64,000 nucleotides of DNA from positions 1 to 64,000 of the forward strand of contig JBCDGG010000004.1 of the NCBI GenBank assembly GCA_038757905.1, written 5' to 3'. Source of the DNA: HLUCCA09 sp038757905 (lineage in GTDB: Bacteria > Pseudomonadota > Alphaproteobacteria > Rhodobacterales > Rhodobacteraceae). Of this stretch, positions 1-8,806 are shown one piece after another (the first letter of the stretch is position 1; each line of letters opens with the position of its first letter). A program made the translations under genes and the position numbers. The notes beneath the pieces were generated by a model. It saw only the letters and a program-made list of their open reading frames with translations, was not told where the DNA came from and searched no databases.

Positions 1-2
1 CG

Positions 3-72
3 ATCGAAGTTACCAGTGAGGTGGAGCAGGGTTCCACCTTCACCGTGCGGCTGCCCTTGCTCCGCTCGGACT
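3..72 (+). pseudogene. C-terminal tail of a histidine kinase (remnant)
   Basis: Read from base 3, the first ~60 bases encode a tail with the pattern I-x-V-x-S-E-x-x-x-G-S-T-F-T-V-R-L-P-L. This is the usual end of a HATPase_c domain in a sensor histidine kinase (the last G box and final strand). The similarity stops at about base 60-72, and the frame then runs open to base 560 without kinase-like sequence. Base 73 onward is hemC in a different frame, so this is the downstream scrap of a kinase gene whose body lies outside the window, fused to hemC by rearrangement or assembly error. Only about 20 residues support it. Confidence 0.55.
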
Positions 73-498
73 TTTCTGGCCTGTGCCGGGCTGAACAGGC
101 TGGCCATGGAGGAGGTGAAGCGCATGCCCCTGTCGACCGAAGACATGCTGCCCGCCGTCGCGCAGGGCGCTATCGGCATCGAGCGCCGGTCCGACGATTC
201 TCGCACGGCCGAGATGCTGTCGGCGATCCACGATGGCGAAACCGGGCACCGTCTGGCCGCCGAACGCGCGTATCTCGCGGCGCTCGATGGCTCCTGCGAG
301 ACACCGATTGCGGGGCTTGCCGAGTTGGACGGGGGCACCCTGCGGTTGCGGGGCGAGATCCTGCGGCCCGACGGCTCGGATTGCCTGACCGACGCGGATA
401 CGGGCGCCATCGAGGACGCCGCCGAGATCGGCGCCGCCCTGGGGGCGCGGCTGCTCGGGCGGGCACCGGACGATTTCTTCGATTGGCGCGCTGCGTGA
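73..498 (+). pseudogene. hemC: Hydroxymethylbilane synthase (porphobilinogen deaminase), 5'-truncated
   Basis: About 141 residues match the C-terminal half of HemC, the heme-pathway enzyme joining four porphobilinogens into hydroxymethylbilane. Visible signatures are the TFLACAGLNRL segment, the EDMLPAVAQGAIGIE segment and the ERAYLAALDGSCETPIAGLA segment, whose Cys is where the dipyrromethane cofactor attaches. HemC is normally about 310 residues, so the N-terminal half is missing. Upstream of base 73 the frame gives sequence unlike HemC, while another frame gives a histidine-kinase tail. The neighbour hemF belongs to the same pathway, which suggests hemC is in its native place and the upstream piece is foreign. 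Either the gene is broken (an intact copy should then exist elsewhere) or the window edge is a chimeric join. Confidence 0.75.
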
Positions 499-562
499 AA
501 CCCGAGCGCCTCAGAGGGGCGATTGTCTCGCCCTCCGGAGATCCTCGGGGCGTGGCTTGAAC

Positions 563-587
563 GCCATCCGGCCTTCCGGGTGGCGCT
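563..587. terminator. Hairpin between convergent hemC and hemF
   Basis: GCCATCCGG at 563-571 pairs with CCGGGTGGC at 576-584 (nine pairs, one G-T wobble) around a CCTT loop, followed by GCTTT. It lies between convergent hemC and hemF, where a shared terminator is expected. The T-run is weak. Confidence 0.4.
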
Positions 588-639
588 TTACACGACACAT
601 CACACGGTCGAGCTGGTTAAGCTGTGACGGTGCGGGCGT

Positions 640-1530
640 TCAGATCCACTTGGCCAACGGAGGCAGCGACATCAGCACGGCATTCGCGTCATGCCCGGTT
701 TCGAGGCCGAACTTCGTGCCACGGTCGTAGACCAGATTGTACTCGGCATAGAGCCCGCGATGGACGAGCTGCGCCTCGCGGTCGGCCTCTGTCCACGCCC
801 GGTCGCGGTTGCGTTCGACGGTGGGAAGGTAGGCGGGCAGAAACGCCTCTCCCACCGCTTGGGTAAAGGCGAAATCGGCCTCCCAGTCGCCGGTGTTCAG
901 ATCGTCGTAGAAGATCCCGCCGACGCCCCGCGCGCGATGCCGGTGCGGCACGTAGAAGTATTCGTCGGCCCAGGCTTTGAACCGGTCGTAGTAACCCGCG
1001 CCGTGTCCCTCGCAGGCGGTGCGCAGAACGGCATGGAAGCTTTGGGTATCCTCCTCGTATTCGAGGCAGGGGTTAAGATCCGAGCCGCCGCCGAACCACC
1101 AGGCGCCGGGCGTCCAGAACATGCGCGTGTTCATATGGACGGCAGGGGTGTGCGGGTTCTGCATATGCGCCACGAGGCTGATGCCGGAGGCCCAGAAGCG
1201 CGGATCCTCCGCCATGCCGGGTACGCCGCGAGCAGCCATCGCCTTTTGCGCCTTCTCGCCGAGCGTGCCGTAGACGGTGGACACGTTGACACCCACCTTC
1301 TCGAACGTGCGTCCGCCGCGCATCACGCTCATCAGGCCGCCGCCGGCGTCCGAGCCATCCTCGGACTTGCGCCGCGTCTCGCTGACCTCGAAGCGCCCGG
1401 CGGGCTCCTGCGCATAGGGGCCCGTGGCCTGAGCGTCTTCGAGGCTCTCGAAGGCGGCGACGATCCTGTCGCGCAGTTCGCGAAACCAGCCAGAGGCGCG
1501 GGCCTTGCGGTTGTCGAATTGCTCGGTCAT
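640..1530 (-). CDS. hemF: Oxygen-dependent coproporphyrinogen III oxidase
   Basis: A 296-residue cytosolic enzyme that oxidatively decarboxylates coproporphyrinogen III to protoporphyrinogen IX in heme biosynthesis, using O2. HemF signatures include GGGSDLNPCLEYEED, the Y-D-R-F-K-x-W-A-D-E-Y-F-Y segment, and GGIFYDDLNTGDWEADFAFTQ near the C-terminus. Length fits the family (about 280-300). I chose ATG at 1530 because it is preceded by a CGGAGA ribosome-binding site and begins with an MTEQF-type N-terminus. The longer reading frame to 1620 has no such support. It is convergent with the hemC fragment of the same pathway. Confidence 0.95.
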   Translation of the reverse strand: MTEQFDNRKARASGWFRELRDRIVAAFESLEDAQATGPYAQEPAGRFEVSETRRKSEDGSDAGGGLMSVMRGGRTFEKVGVNVSTVYGTLGEKAQKAMAARGVPGMAEDPRFWASGISLVAHMQNPHTPAVHMNTRMFWTPGAWWFGGGSDLNPCLEYEEDTQSFHAVLRTACEGHGAGYYDRFKAWADEYFYVPHRHRARGVGGIFYDDLNTGDWEADFAFTQAVGEAFLPAYLPTVERNRDRAWTEADREAQLVHRGLYAEYNLVYDRGTKFGLETGHDANAVLMSLPPLAKWI

Positions 1531-1649
1531 CGGAATCTCCGGTATCATGGTGGTGGCAAGCCTATCGCTAGCACCCGACTTCCGCGGCCACCAGCGACGC
1601 GCGGTCGCGCCGCAATCCAACGTTAAGCTTAATAGGATATGGGGTGCCT

Positions 1650-2033
1650 ATGCGTATGTTCATCGGCTTCACGCTTTGTCTTCTTGCGGCCTGCGCCAGC
1701 CCGCGCGAGGCGTGCCTGCGCGCGGCCCTGAGCGAGGTTGCGACGCTCGACCGCCTGATCGCCGAGACGGAAGCGAACCTGGCCCGCGGCTATGCCATTG
1801 AGTTGGAACCATTTGTGACGACGGGTGTCGACTTTTGCTTTGGACGGGGCGCCTACCGGCATGGCTTCGGCACCGGGTTCCGCTACTGCAATAACGTCGA
1901 GACGCGTTACAGAGAACGCGAGGTGGCGATCGATCCGGCGGCGGAACGGCGCAAGCTGGCGGAGTTGCGCAAGCGCCGGGCCGATCTCGCCCCGGCGGCG
2001 GAAGCGCGTGCCGCTGCGTGCCCGGTCGGCTGA
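1650..2033 (+). CDS. Small lipoprotein of unknown function
   Basis: A 127-residue protein starting MRMFIGF with a short hydrophobic segment and a lipobox (LLAAC, Cys about residue 14), so it is predicted to be lipid-anchored in the envelope. The mature part has a helical region rich in Arg, Glu and Ala, a Cys-containing central stretch (VDFCFGRGAY, RYCNN), and a charged R/K/E-rich C-terminal helix ending near a Cys. The start is ATG 1650, preceded by a GGGG tract. A GTG at 1644 is in frame but lies inside that tract. I do not recognise a family. It stands alone downstream of the divergent hemF. Confidence 0.65.
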   Translation: MRMFIGFTLCLLAACASPREACLRAALSEVATLDRLIAETEANLARGYAIELEPFVTTGVDFCFGRGAYRHGFGTGFRYCNNVETRYREREVAIDPAAERRKLAELRKRRADLAPAAEARAAACPVG

Positions 2034-2512
2034 AGCCTGGCGATCACGCTGGTCTGTCCCGAGAGGGGAGTTTGAGATCGCTGCGCGCGTGCCGCAGGGA
2101 CTTTGGAAGGCACTATGGCCGCAATCCGCATGGGAAGACCCGTTGTACACCGTCACCCATCCCGCTGCCGACGCAAAAGTGAGAGGTCTAGACCGCGGCC
2201 GCGAGCTTTGCGGATGAGAGCAGGATTTGGCGGGGCCATCTGGGCCGCTGGGCGTTTGCGTTCTTTGCCTCGCGCAGCCGTGTTTTCGGGCTGCCTTCGG
2301 GTCGTCTATCTCCGCTCGGCACCGGCACAGGGCTCACCGGTTTCGCTCGGCAGGCGGACCCCGCGTATGGCCATTGTCAAATTGGGTGGGGCCCCGCGAT
2401 AGAGGAGCTCTATCGGCCGGTGGCTTGGCCCTGCCGCTCCGCGCGGCGCGAGCGCGTAATGGGAGGGGTGGGCGAGCATGGCCAACGGCCAGATGCCGCG
2501 CGGCTCCGGGCG
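2034..2512. other. 479-base gap without a convincing gene
   Basis: No reading frame here gives recognisable protein sequence, and the open frames are Arg/Pro-rich in the way GC-rich non-coding DNA gives. The one clear element is a perfect inverted repeat, CGATAGAG at 2397-2404 and CTCTATCG at 2408-2415 around a GAG loop, without a T-run. It may be the 3' structure of the minus-strand TerB-like gene that ends at 2513. Confidence 0.4.
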
Positions 2513-2968
2513 TCAGGTCTCGAGACCGGGAGCACCGTTGCGGGCCGTCGCCTCCGCCGCCGCGACCTCGTTCTCGGTCAAGCCGAAACGCTCCGCCGTC
2601 AGCGCCAGATAGGCCCGCTGGCGCTCGGCCTCGTAGCCATCGGCCAGCAGCACCTGCCAGAGCGCCACCAGAACGGCCTGCCGCTCCTGCCGGTTCGTGC
2701 GGGCCCGGACGGCCTCGGCAAAGCGGCCATCGGGCGGTGCGGCGGCCTCCAGCTTCTCGGCCTCGGCGCGCAGCTTGGCCGCTGCGACCGGATCCAGCCC
2801 GTAGCTCGCCTGCAGAATGCGGTCGATTTGACCGATCTCGGCAACGTGATAATGGGCATCGGCCTTGGCCAGACGCACCAGAACCCCGGCCAGGGCATGG
2901 CGGGAATCGAGCTCGGCCAAGGGGGTCTCGTAGCGGCCGAACAATCGGTCGAGCAAATCCTGGATCAT
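2513..2968 (-). CDS. TerB-family protein
   Basis: A 151-residue soluble all-helical protein of the TerB/DjlA-like family. It begins MIQDLLDRLFG, continues with an LVRLAKADAHYHVAEIGQIDRIL helix pair (an acidic metal-binding-like core) and has a second copy-like helical half (ALWQVLLADGYEAERQRAYL). Family members are linked to stress and tellurite resistance or act as small adaptor domains. The specific role here is unknown. The ATG at 2968 follows a GGAGG directly, an unusually short spacing, so an upstream ATG at 3067 is possible but encodes non-conserved sequence. It is divergent from the MipA-like gene. Confidence 0.8.
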   Translation of the reverse strand: MIQDLLDRLFGRYETPLAELDSRHALAGVLVRLAKADAHYHVAEIGQIDRILQASYGLDPVAAAKLRAEAEKLEAAAPPDGRFAEAVRARTNRQERQAVLVALWQVLLADGYEAERQRAYLALTAERFGLTENEVAAAEATARNGAPGLET

Positions 2969-3256
2969 CCTCCGGATGTAGCCAGAACGCCGGAATCTGC
3001 CAACCCTTGTGGCGCCACGCCCCGTGCGCCCTGCCGGAGCGATTCGCTCCGCTCCTGTGGCGGGCATGCGGAACGGCGGCGTGTGCGGCGCGTGGACAAC
3101 AGTCCGGCATCTGGGGGATGCATGGCTGCAACGCCTTTGCCTGGAAACATAAAATTGAGATGAGTCTGCCGGTCTGTGCTTGTCTTTGCCGCGTCGCGCA
3201 CTCACTACTGCCTGTGCGCAAGCTGCCTGCGCCCGTCACCTGAACTGGACTGCCCG

Positions 3257-4183
3257 ATGACGATGTTTCGTCCTTTGCCTGCTGCCCCCATTGGCGCTTT
3301 CGCGTGCCGTGGTGTCTTGGCCGCGGCATTGCTGGCGATGGCGACGCTCCCTGCGGTTGCACAGGACGCTACGACCCCGGATACGATGCCCTCTCTAAGC
3401 TTCGGGCCCAATGCCTTTGCCGACGCAGCGCTTTCCGGCCAGACGCTGTCGACCCAGGGCGAGAAGGACCGGCGCGCGATCTTCACGCTGCTGCTCGGGG
3501 CCGAATCCCGTCCCGGCTACTTCGGGGCCGAAGACAACATCATCGTGCCGCGCTTCTCGCCGAACATCGCGGCGCTGAACTTCGGTCAGCTGTCCTTCGG
3601 GGATCAAGCGGACGCGCTCGACGAAGACCCGAACGACCGGCCGCTCGGCTTCGGTGTCGGCGGCTCGTTCCGGTTTATCACCGAGCGGTCATCCGACGAT
3701 TACGACGAACTCGATGGGTTGGACGATGTCGACTTCTCGCTCGAGGTCGGCGCCTTGATCGGCTACGTCTGGCCGAATGTCGAAGCCTTCGGTGCCCTGC
3801 GCTACGGCGTCGTCGGCCATGAAAGCTGGGTGGGTGAACTCGGCGCCTATTACGTGGCCCGCCCGACTGACGATATCGCCCTGCGCATCGGCCCGAGGTT
3901 CCTGTTCGGGTCGGACCGCTACACCGACACGTATTTCGGCGTCACCGAGGATGAAGCCGCCGAAAGCGACTTTGAGGCCTACGATCCGGACGGCGGCCTG
4001 GTCAGCGCGGGCGTCGAGGTCATCGCTACCTACCAGATCGGGCGGCAATGGTGGCTCGAAGGGCGCGCGCGCTGGGATCAGTTCCAGAATGACGCCGCCG
4101 ACAGCCCCATCGTCGAACAGGGCGCCACGGATCAGGGTACGCTGACCATCGGGGTGCGCCGCGCCTTCGTCCTCGACTTCTAG
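3257..4183 (+). CDS. MipA/OmpV-family outer membrane protein
   Basis: A 308-residue protein with an N-terminal signal peptide (hydrophobic stretch to about residue 36, cleavage near AVA-QD). The rest is a beta-barrel with alternating hydrophobic strands and the MipA/OmpV pattern: GFGVGGSFRF, a central VGALIGYVWPNVEAFGALRYG strand pair, RIGPRFLFGSDRYTDTYFGVT, and a C-terminal strand ending in aromatic Phe (VLDF). In other bacteria this family is tied to the murein scaffold MltA or to outer-membrane permeability. No substrate can be inferred. It stands as a single gene and starts at ATG 3257, where the signal peptide begins. No strong Shine-Dalgarno is visible. Confidence 0.85.
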   Translation: MTMFRPLPAAPIGAFACRGVLAAALLAMATLPAVAQDATTPDTMPSLSFGPNAFADAALSGQTLSTQGEKDRRAIFTLLLGAESRPGYFGAEDNIIVPRFSPNIAALNFGQLSFGDQADALDEDPNDRPLGFGVGGSFRFITERSSDDYDELDGLDDVDFSLEVGALIGYVWPNVEAFGALRYGVVGHESWVGELGAYYVARPTDDIALRIGPRFLFGSDRYTDTYFGVTEDEAAESDFEAYDPDGGLVSAGVEVIATYQIGRQWWLEGRARWDQFQNDAADSPIVEQGATDQGTLTIGVRRAFVLDF

Positions 4184-4325
4184 CAACGCGGCCCGAGCCG
4201 CCGCCTTGGCTCTCCTGGCGCGCGCCGTGCCCTCTTGCTGGAAGGCATAAGGGCGCTGAGATGCGTCCAGGTGCCTTTTGCCACCCCGGTCACCGCAGTA
4301 GGATCCGCTCAACAGACGCGGGAGC

Positions 4326-5855
4326 ATGCCGTCCCCGCCGCAGCATTTTCGCAGCATCGGTGCCCCAATGAGTGTGGTTCTCTCCGAGCATTCCGGCCCC
4401 CGGCCCGCATCGCTGGGACTGGCGCTCGTCGCGACGCTGCTTCTGATAGCGGCGCTGTCGGCGGCCCATGCTCCGCTCCTGCCGGAGGCGGGCTTCGTCC
4501 ACTATGACGAGTTCCACACCCTCGACCGCTCTCTCGCCTTCGCCCATCAGGGGGATTGGTGGACGGTCTATTCCGCAAACGAACCCAGCTTCCGAAAGCC
4601 GCCCCTGCAATACTGGATGACGGCCGGGCTGATCGAGGCCGGTCTGTCCTCAGAGCTTGCGCTCCATACCCCGTCGTTTCTGTTCGTGCCCCTCGCGCTC
4701 GCATCGGTCGCGCTGTTGGCCCATGCGGTCGCCCCCGCCCTGCCCTGGGCGATGCCCGCCGCGGTCCTGATCCATGCCGGGTCGGCCGAGTTCTGGCGCT
4801 ACGGGTTGTCCGGTATGCTGGAGACCGGGGCGGGCCTCTTCGCCACGCTGGCGCTCGCCGCGGCGATCCTCGCCCGTCGGCAGCCAATGTGGTGGTACGC
4901 CGTCGCGGCCGCCATCGCCGTGGGAGCATTGCAAAAGGCCCCGATCGGGTTGGCCCTGGTCGCGCTCTATCTGGGGGGGCTCCGGCTGGCGCAGCGCTGG
5001 CATGGTATGCCGCGGCCTGCCCTCCGATCCGACCCGCATTTCAAACGGGCTTTGCGCCTGGCCGTGCTGGGCATTCTGGCATGGCCGCTCCTGCAAAGCC
5101 TTCTGCACGGGCCCGAAGTCTTCCAGAAGTTCTTCGGCGATCAGATGATCGAGCGCTTCACCCCCACCGGCCCGGTGAGCAACCCGCGCAGCCTGGGCGA
5201 CCTCTCCGCGCTTCTCGTTGCGGGCGAGCCCGTCCTGCGGGGGCTCGGCGCGATTGCGGTCGTGTTGCTGCCCTTGCGCCTGAAAGACCCGGACGCCTGG
5301 GCGCTGCCATTCATCGTCGCGGTGTTCGCCGGACTGATGTATCTGGCGGGCGGGCACGTCACGCCGCGCTACAGCCTTGTTGTGCTTCCGATCCTGAGCG
5401 TCTCGATCGCGGTGCTCATCGCGTCGCTGCCGAAACAACCGTGGGTGGGGCTCGTGGGCGCGGCGGTGATCTCGGCCCTCTGCCTCGGGCCTGTGAAACG
5501 CGCGCCGGAGCTTGGCCTCGTCACCGCCGCCCCCTATGCCGCGCAGATCGCCGCCCTGTCCCAGGCCGGTGCCGCGCTTTTGCCGGGGGAAACGCTGGTC
5601 GTCTGTACGCAGCGGGGGCCGGGGCGGATCGTCCCCGCGCTGGCATCGGCCTACGGTGCAAAGGGGCGACCGTTCGTGCAACTGCGCGATGCGCGCGCGA
5701 TCGCCGCCGCCCGGGCGGACGGTGCGCTCGCAGGGCCCGTGCGCGGCGCCTGCGCGCACGACGTCTTTCCGTCCGTCGCACCGCTGTTCTCCCAGATCGA
5801 ACAGCGGGCCGTGGTGGAGGGCTACGTGATTTTCACTGCGCAGGGGCCGGCCTGA
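4326..5855 (+). CDS. ArnT-like glycosyltransferase (GT39/GT83-type), multi-pass membrane protein
   Basis: About 509 residues with roughly ten membrane segments and the PMT/ArnT N-terminal signature: after the first helix comes the acidic pair in HYDEFHTLDRSL, then GDWWTVYSANEPSFRKPPLQYW. Such GT-C enzymes move a sugar from a polyprenyl-phosphate carrier to lipid A, protein or another envelope acceptor on the periplasmic face. The later soluble part (from about residue 385) is shorter than in ArnT. The donor and acceptor are unknown. ATG 4326 gives the longest product, but the GGGAG before it is only one base away. ATG 4368 is an alternative, also without a good site. It lies just upstream of thrS on the same strand. 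Confidence 0.8.
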   Translation: MPSPPQHFRSIGAPMSVVLSEHSGPRPASLGLALVATLLLIAALSAAHAPLLPEAGFVHYDEFHTLDRSLAFAHQGDWWTVYSANEPSFRKPPLQYWMTAGLIEAGLSSELALHTPSFLFVPLALASVALLAHAVAPALPWAMPAAVLIHAGSAEFWRYGLSGMLETGAGLFATLALAAAILARRQPMWWYAVAAAIAVGALQKAPIGLALVALYLGGLRLAQRWHGMPRPALRSDPHFKRALRLAVLGILAWPLLQSLLHGPEVFQKFFGDQMIERFTPTGPVSNPRSLGDLSALLVAGEPVLRGLGAIAVVLLPLRLKDPDAWALPFIVAVFAGLMYLAGGHVTPRYSLVVLPILSVSIAVLIASLPKQPWVGLVGAAVISALCLGPVKRAPELGLVTAAPYAAQIAALSQAGAALLPGETLVVCTQRGPGRIVPALASAYGAKGRPFVQLRDARAIAAARADGALAGPVRGACAHDVFPSVAPLFSQIEQRAVVEGYVIFTAQGPA

Positions 5856-5988
5856 CCCGCTCGGGCCCCGTTCCCTGCGCCGCGCTCCTCCCGCCGTCTC
5901 CCGCTTGACTTCGCCCCCATCCGGGCGCAGACCGCGCGCACCCGCAACCGGGCGCACGCGTAGGCGCCAAACCGACGAGGAGCAGGCA

Positions 5989-7950
5989 ATGGCCGACACC
6001 CCCTCCCCCATGATCACTCTCACTCTGCCCGATGGCGCGACCCGGCAGGTTCCGGCCGGAAGCACCGCGGCCGACCTCGCCACGGAGATCTCCACCAGTT
6101 TGGCCAAGAAGGCGATTTCGGCCACGGTCGGCGGCGCCCATTGGGATCTGTCCTGGCCTATCGATGCCGACGCAGAGATCGCCATCCACACGCTGAAGGA
6201 CGACGCCCCGGCGCTGGAGTTGATCCGCCACGACCTCGCGCATGTGATGGCGCGCGCGGTGCAGGAGATCTGGCCCGATGTGAAGGTCACCATCGGGCCG
6301 GTGATAAAGGACGGCTGGTACTACGATTTCGACCGGGACGAACCGTTCACGCCCGACGATCTGGGCCTGATCGAAAAGAAGATGCGCGAGATCATCGCCC
6401 GGCGCGACCCGGTGACGACCGAGGTTTGGGACCGGGAGCGCGCGCTGAAGTTCTACGAGGCGAACAACGAGCCCTACAAGGTCGAGCTCGTGCAGGCGAT
6501 CCCCGAGGGCGAGCCGATCCGCATGTACTGGCATGGGCATTGGCAGGATCTGTGCCGGGGGCCGCACCTGCAGCACACCGGCCAGCTTCCCGCGGACGCG
6601 TTCAAGCTGATGAAGGTCGCCGGCGCCTATTGGCGTGGCGATTCGAGCCGGCCCATGTTGCAACGGATCTACGGCGTGGCCTTCCGCACGAAACATGAGT
6701 TGAAGGACTACCTGCATTTTCTGGAGGAGGCCGAAAAGCGCGACCACCGCAAGCTTGGCCGGGAGATGCAGCTTTTCCACTTCCAGGAAGAGGCGCCGGG
6801 CATGGTGTTCTGGCACCCCGATGGGTGGACGATCTATCGCGCCCTCGAGGATTACATGCGCCGCAGGCTCGAGGGCGCCGGCTATCGCGAGATCAAGACC
6901 CCCCAGGTGGTGGACCGCAAGCTCTGGGAAGCCTCGGGCCACTGGGATAAATACCGTGAAAACATGTACATCACGGAAATCGACGAGGAGCATGCCAACG
7001 AAAAGCGCACCAACGCGCTGAAGCCGATGAACTGTCCCTGCCACGTGCAGGACTTCAATCAAGGGCTCAAATCCTACCGCGATCTGCCCATGCGGCTTGC
7101 GGAGTTCGGCTCCTGCCACCGCTACGAGGCGCATGGCGCCCTGCACGGGCTGATGCGGGTGCGCGGCTTTACCCAGGACGACGCGCATATCTTCTGCACC
7201 GAGGATCAGATCGAGGAGGAATGCGCGAAGTTCATCGGGCTTCTCTCCAGCATCTACGCCGATCTCGGCTTCGAGAGCTTCGACATCAAGTTCTCCACCC
7301 GGCCCGAAACCCGCGTCGGCTCCGACGAGGTGTGGGACAAGGCGGAAGCCGCGCTCGAAAAGGCGATCCTGTCGGTCCGCAACGATTATGAGCTCGATCC
7401 GGGCGAAGGGGCGTTTTACGGCCCGAAGCTCGACTTCAAGCTGACGGACGCGATCGGGCGCGAGTGGCAGTGCGGCACGTTCCAGGCGGATTTCAACCTG
7501 CCCGAGCGGCTCGATGCCAACTACATCGGCGCGGATGGCGAAAAGCACCGACCCGTGATGCTGCACCGGGCGATCCTTGGCTCGTTCGAGCGCTTCCTCG
7601 GCATCCTGATCGAGAACTACTCTGGCAAGCTGCCCTATTGGCTAGCGCCGCGGCAGGTCGTCGTGGCCTCCATCGTGTCAGATGCGGATGCGTTCGTGCA
7701 CGAGGCGGTGGCCATGCTGCAGGCCAAGGGGCTGCGGGCCGAGGCGGACACGCGCAACGAGAAGATCAACTACAAGGTCCGCGAGCACTCGGTCGGCAAG
7801 GTGCCGGTGATCCTCGCCATCGGGATGCGCGAGGTCGAGAACCGCACCGCCACGGTCCGGCGGCTGGGTGAGAAACAGACACAAACCGTCCCGCTCGACG
7901 AAATTGTTGCGCAGTTGGCAACAGAGGCCGTGCCGCCCGACCTGCGGTGA
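5989..7950 (+). CDS. thrS: Threonyl-tRNA synthetase
   Basis: A 653-residue class II synthetase charging tRNA-Thr. In order it has an N-terminal TGS domain (about 1-65), the editing domain with the H-x-x-x-H motif (HDLAHVMARA), the catalytic core with zinc ligands (the Cys of MNCPCHV and later His residues), motif 2 (RLAEFGSCHRYE), motif 3 (HRAILGSFERF), and a C-terminal anticodon-binding domain. Length and domain content are complete. The start ATG 5989 has a clear GAGGAG site. A hairpin terminator follows at 7964-7988. No T-box is expected in this phylum and none is visible. Confidence 0.98.
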   Translation: MADTPSPMITLTLPDGATRQVPAGSTAADLATEISTSLAKKAISATVGGAHWDLSWPIDADAEIAIHTLKDDAPALELIRHDLAHVMARAVQEIWPDVKVTIGPVIKDGWYYDFDRDEPFTPDDLGLIEKKMREIIARRDPVTTEVWDRERALKFYEANNEPYKVELVQAIPEGEPIRMYWHGHWQDLCRGPHLQHTGQLPADAFKLMKVAGAYWRGDSSRPMLQRIYGVAFRTKHELKDYLHFLEEAEKRDHRKLGREMQLFHFQEEAPGMVFWHPDGWTIYRALEDYMRRRLEGAGYREIKTPQVVDRKLWEASGHWDKYRENMYITEIDEEHANEKRTNALKPMNCPCHVQDFNQGLKSYRDLPMRLAEFGSCHRYEAHGALHGLMRVRGFTQDDAHIFCTEDQIEEECAKFIGLLSSIYADLGFESFDIKFSTRPETRVGSDEVWDKAEAALEKAILSVRNDYELDPGEGAFYGPKLDFKLTDAIGREWQCGTFQADFNLPERLDANYIGADGEKHRPVMLHRAILGSFERFLGILIENYSGKLPYWLAPRQVVVASIVSDADAFVHEAVAMLQAKGLRAEADTRNEKINYKVREHSVGKVPVILAIGMREVENRTATVRRLGEKQTQTVPLDEIVAQLATEAVPPDLR

Positions 7951-7963
7951 TGCATCTCTAGGG

Positions 7964-7988
7964 TGCGCCCTCGGTCACCGGGGGCGCA
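7964..7988 (+). terminator. thrS terminator hairpin
   Basis: TGCGCCCTCGG (7964-7974) pairs with CCGGGGGCGCA (7978-7988) around a TCA loop: an 11-pair stem with one G-T wobble, 14 bases after the thrS stop. There is no T-run, so termination may be weaker than the stem suggests. Confidence 0.65.
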
Positions 7989-8068
7989 TGCCATCAAGTC
8001 CCAGGAATGCGCGCCCATCCGGGTTACCGTGAGGGAAACGTGGGGAGTGGTCCTGCGCCGGTTCCGGA

Positions 8069-8677
8069 GTGTTCGCAACAAACCTGACACTGCCGTCTGC
8101 CTTTTTTCCGGTAAGTGCAGCGCGTGCCGCGACCCTCGCAACGCTGCTCACCGATTTCAACGCGGTCATCGGAAACGTCACGACGACGACCGAAACGTTC
8201 GACAACGGCACAACGTGCACCCTTTCGGGCGGCGACCTTGGCTTTGCGGGCAGTGAAGACCGTGTCAGCATCGGCAGAGTTCAAAGCGTTGCTGACCGAA
8301 ACGGCACCTCTGGCGCCCTGTTGCTCACCTGGGATTTCGGCGCGCCTGGAGCCGGATTTGGCACAGATTTTGGCTCGGGGTTCGGCGGAGCCAGCACGAA
8401 CAGCTCTAATGTCGAGGTTTCCATTGATGGCGTCAGCTTAGTCTTGGATCTGACAACACGACTCGGCGGATCCGGCGGGTTTCTTGGCAGTCTCGACACG
8501 GCGGCCCCGTGCCAGACTGTCCTGTTTTGAAGCAGCGCGACCTCGTTGTTCGGCGGTGGATTTGACGCCGACAACCTGATCATCGCCACGGCTATTACTC
8601 CCGAGGTAATCCCACCCGCCGCCGGCCTGCCGCTCTTGCCTGCCTTTCCGGGCGCTGTGGCGCGGGCGCCGCGCTGA
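8069..8677 (+). pseudogene. Decayed secreted protein with degenerate VPLPA-CTERM-like tail
   Basis: The frame starts at GTG 8069 with a weak signal-peptide-like stretch (SAFFPVSAARAATLATLLTDFNAVIGNV), a pattern common at the mature N-terminus of sorting-signal proteins. It continues through a Gly/Ser/Thr-rich body to an in-frame TGA at 8528-8530. Past the TGA the same frame reads on (SSATSLFGGGFDADNLIIATAI) to a Pro-rich segment, PPAAGLPLLPAFPGAVARAPR, resembling a worn VPLPA-type sorting signal that has lost its clean hydrophobic helix and basic tail, and stops at 8677. An intact VPLPA protein sits at 48422-49126. I read this as a pseudogene. A sequencing error or a truncated expressed protein are alternatives. 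Confidence 0.5.
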
Positions 8678-8806
8678 CGAGCTGCAGCCCGCAATGGAGG
8701 TGCTGCCACTGGATTTGCCCGCGGCCGGTTAAATCTGTGCCGCAATTCTGCCCTCGTTCCCAGAGAGCCTTAACGAATTCTAAGGCTTGATGGGGCACCT
8801 TGGCGT

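Noticed and set aside
8528..8530. The in-frame TGA in the sorting-signal gene might encode selenocysteine.
   Set aside because: There is no visible SECIS-like hairpin next to it and the protein has no redox-enzyme motif, so gene decay is far simpler.
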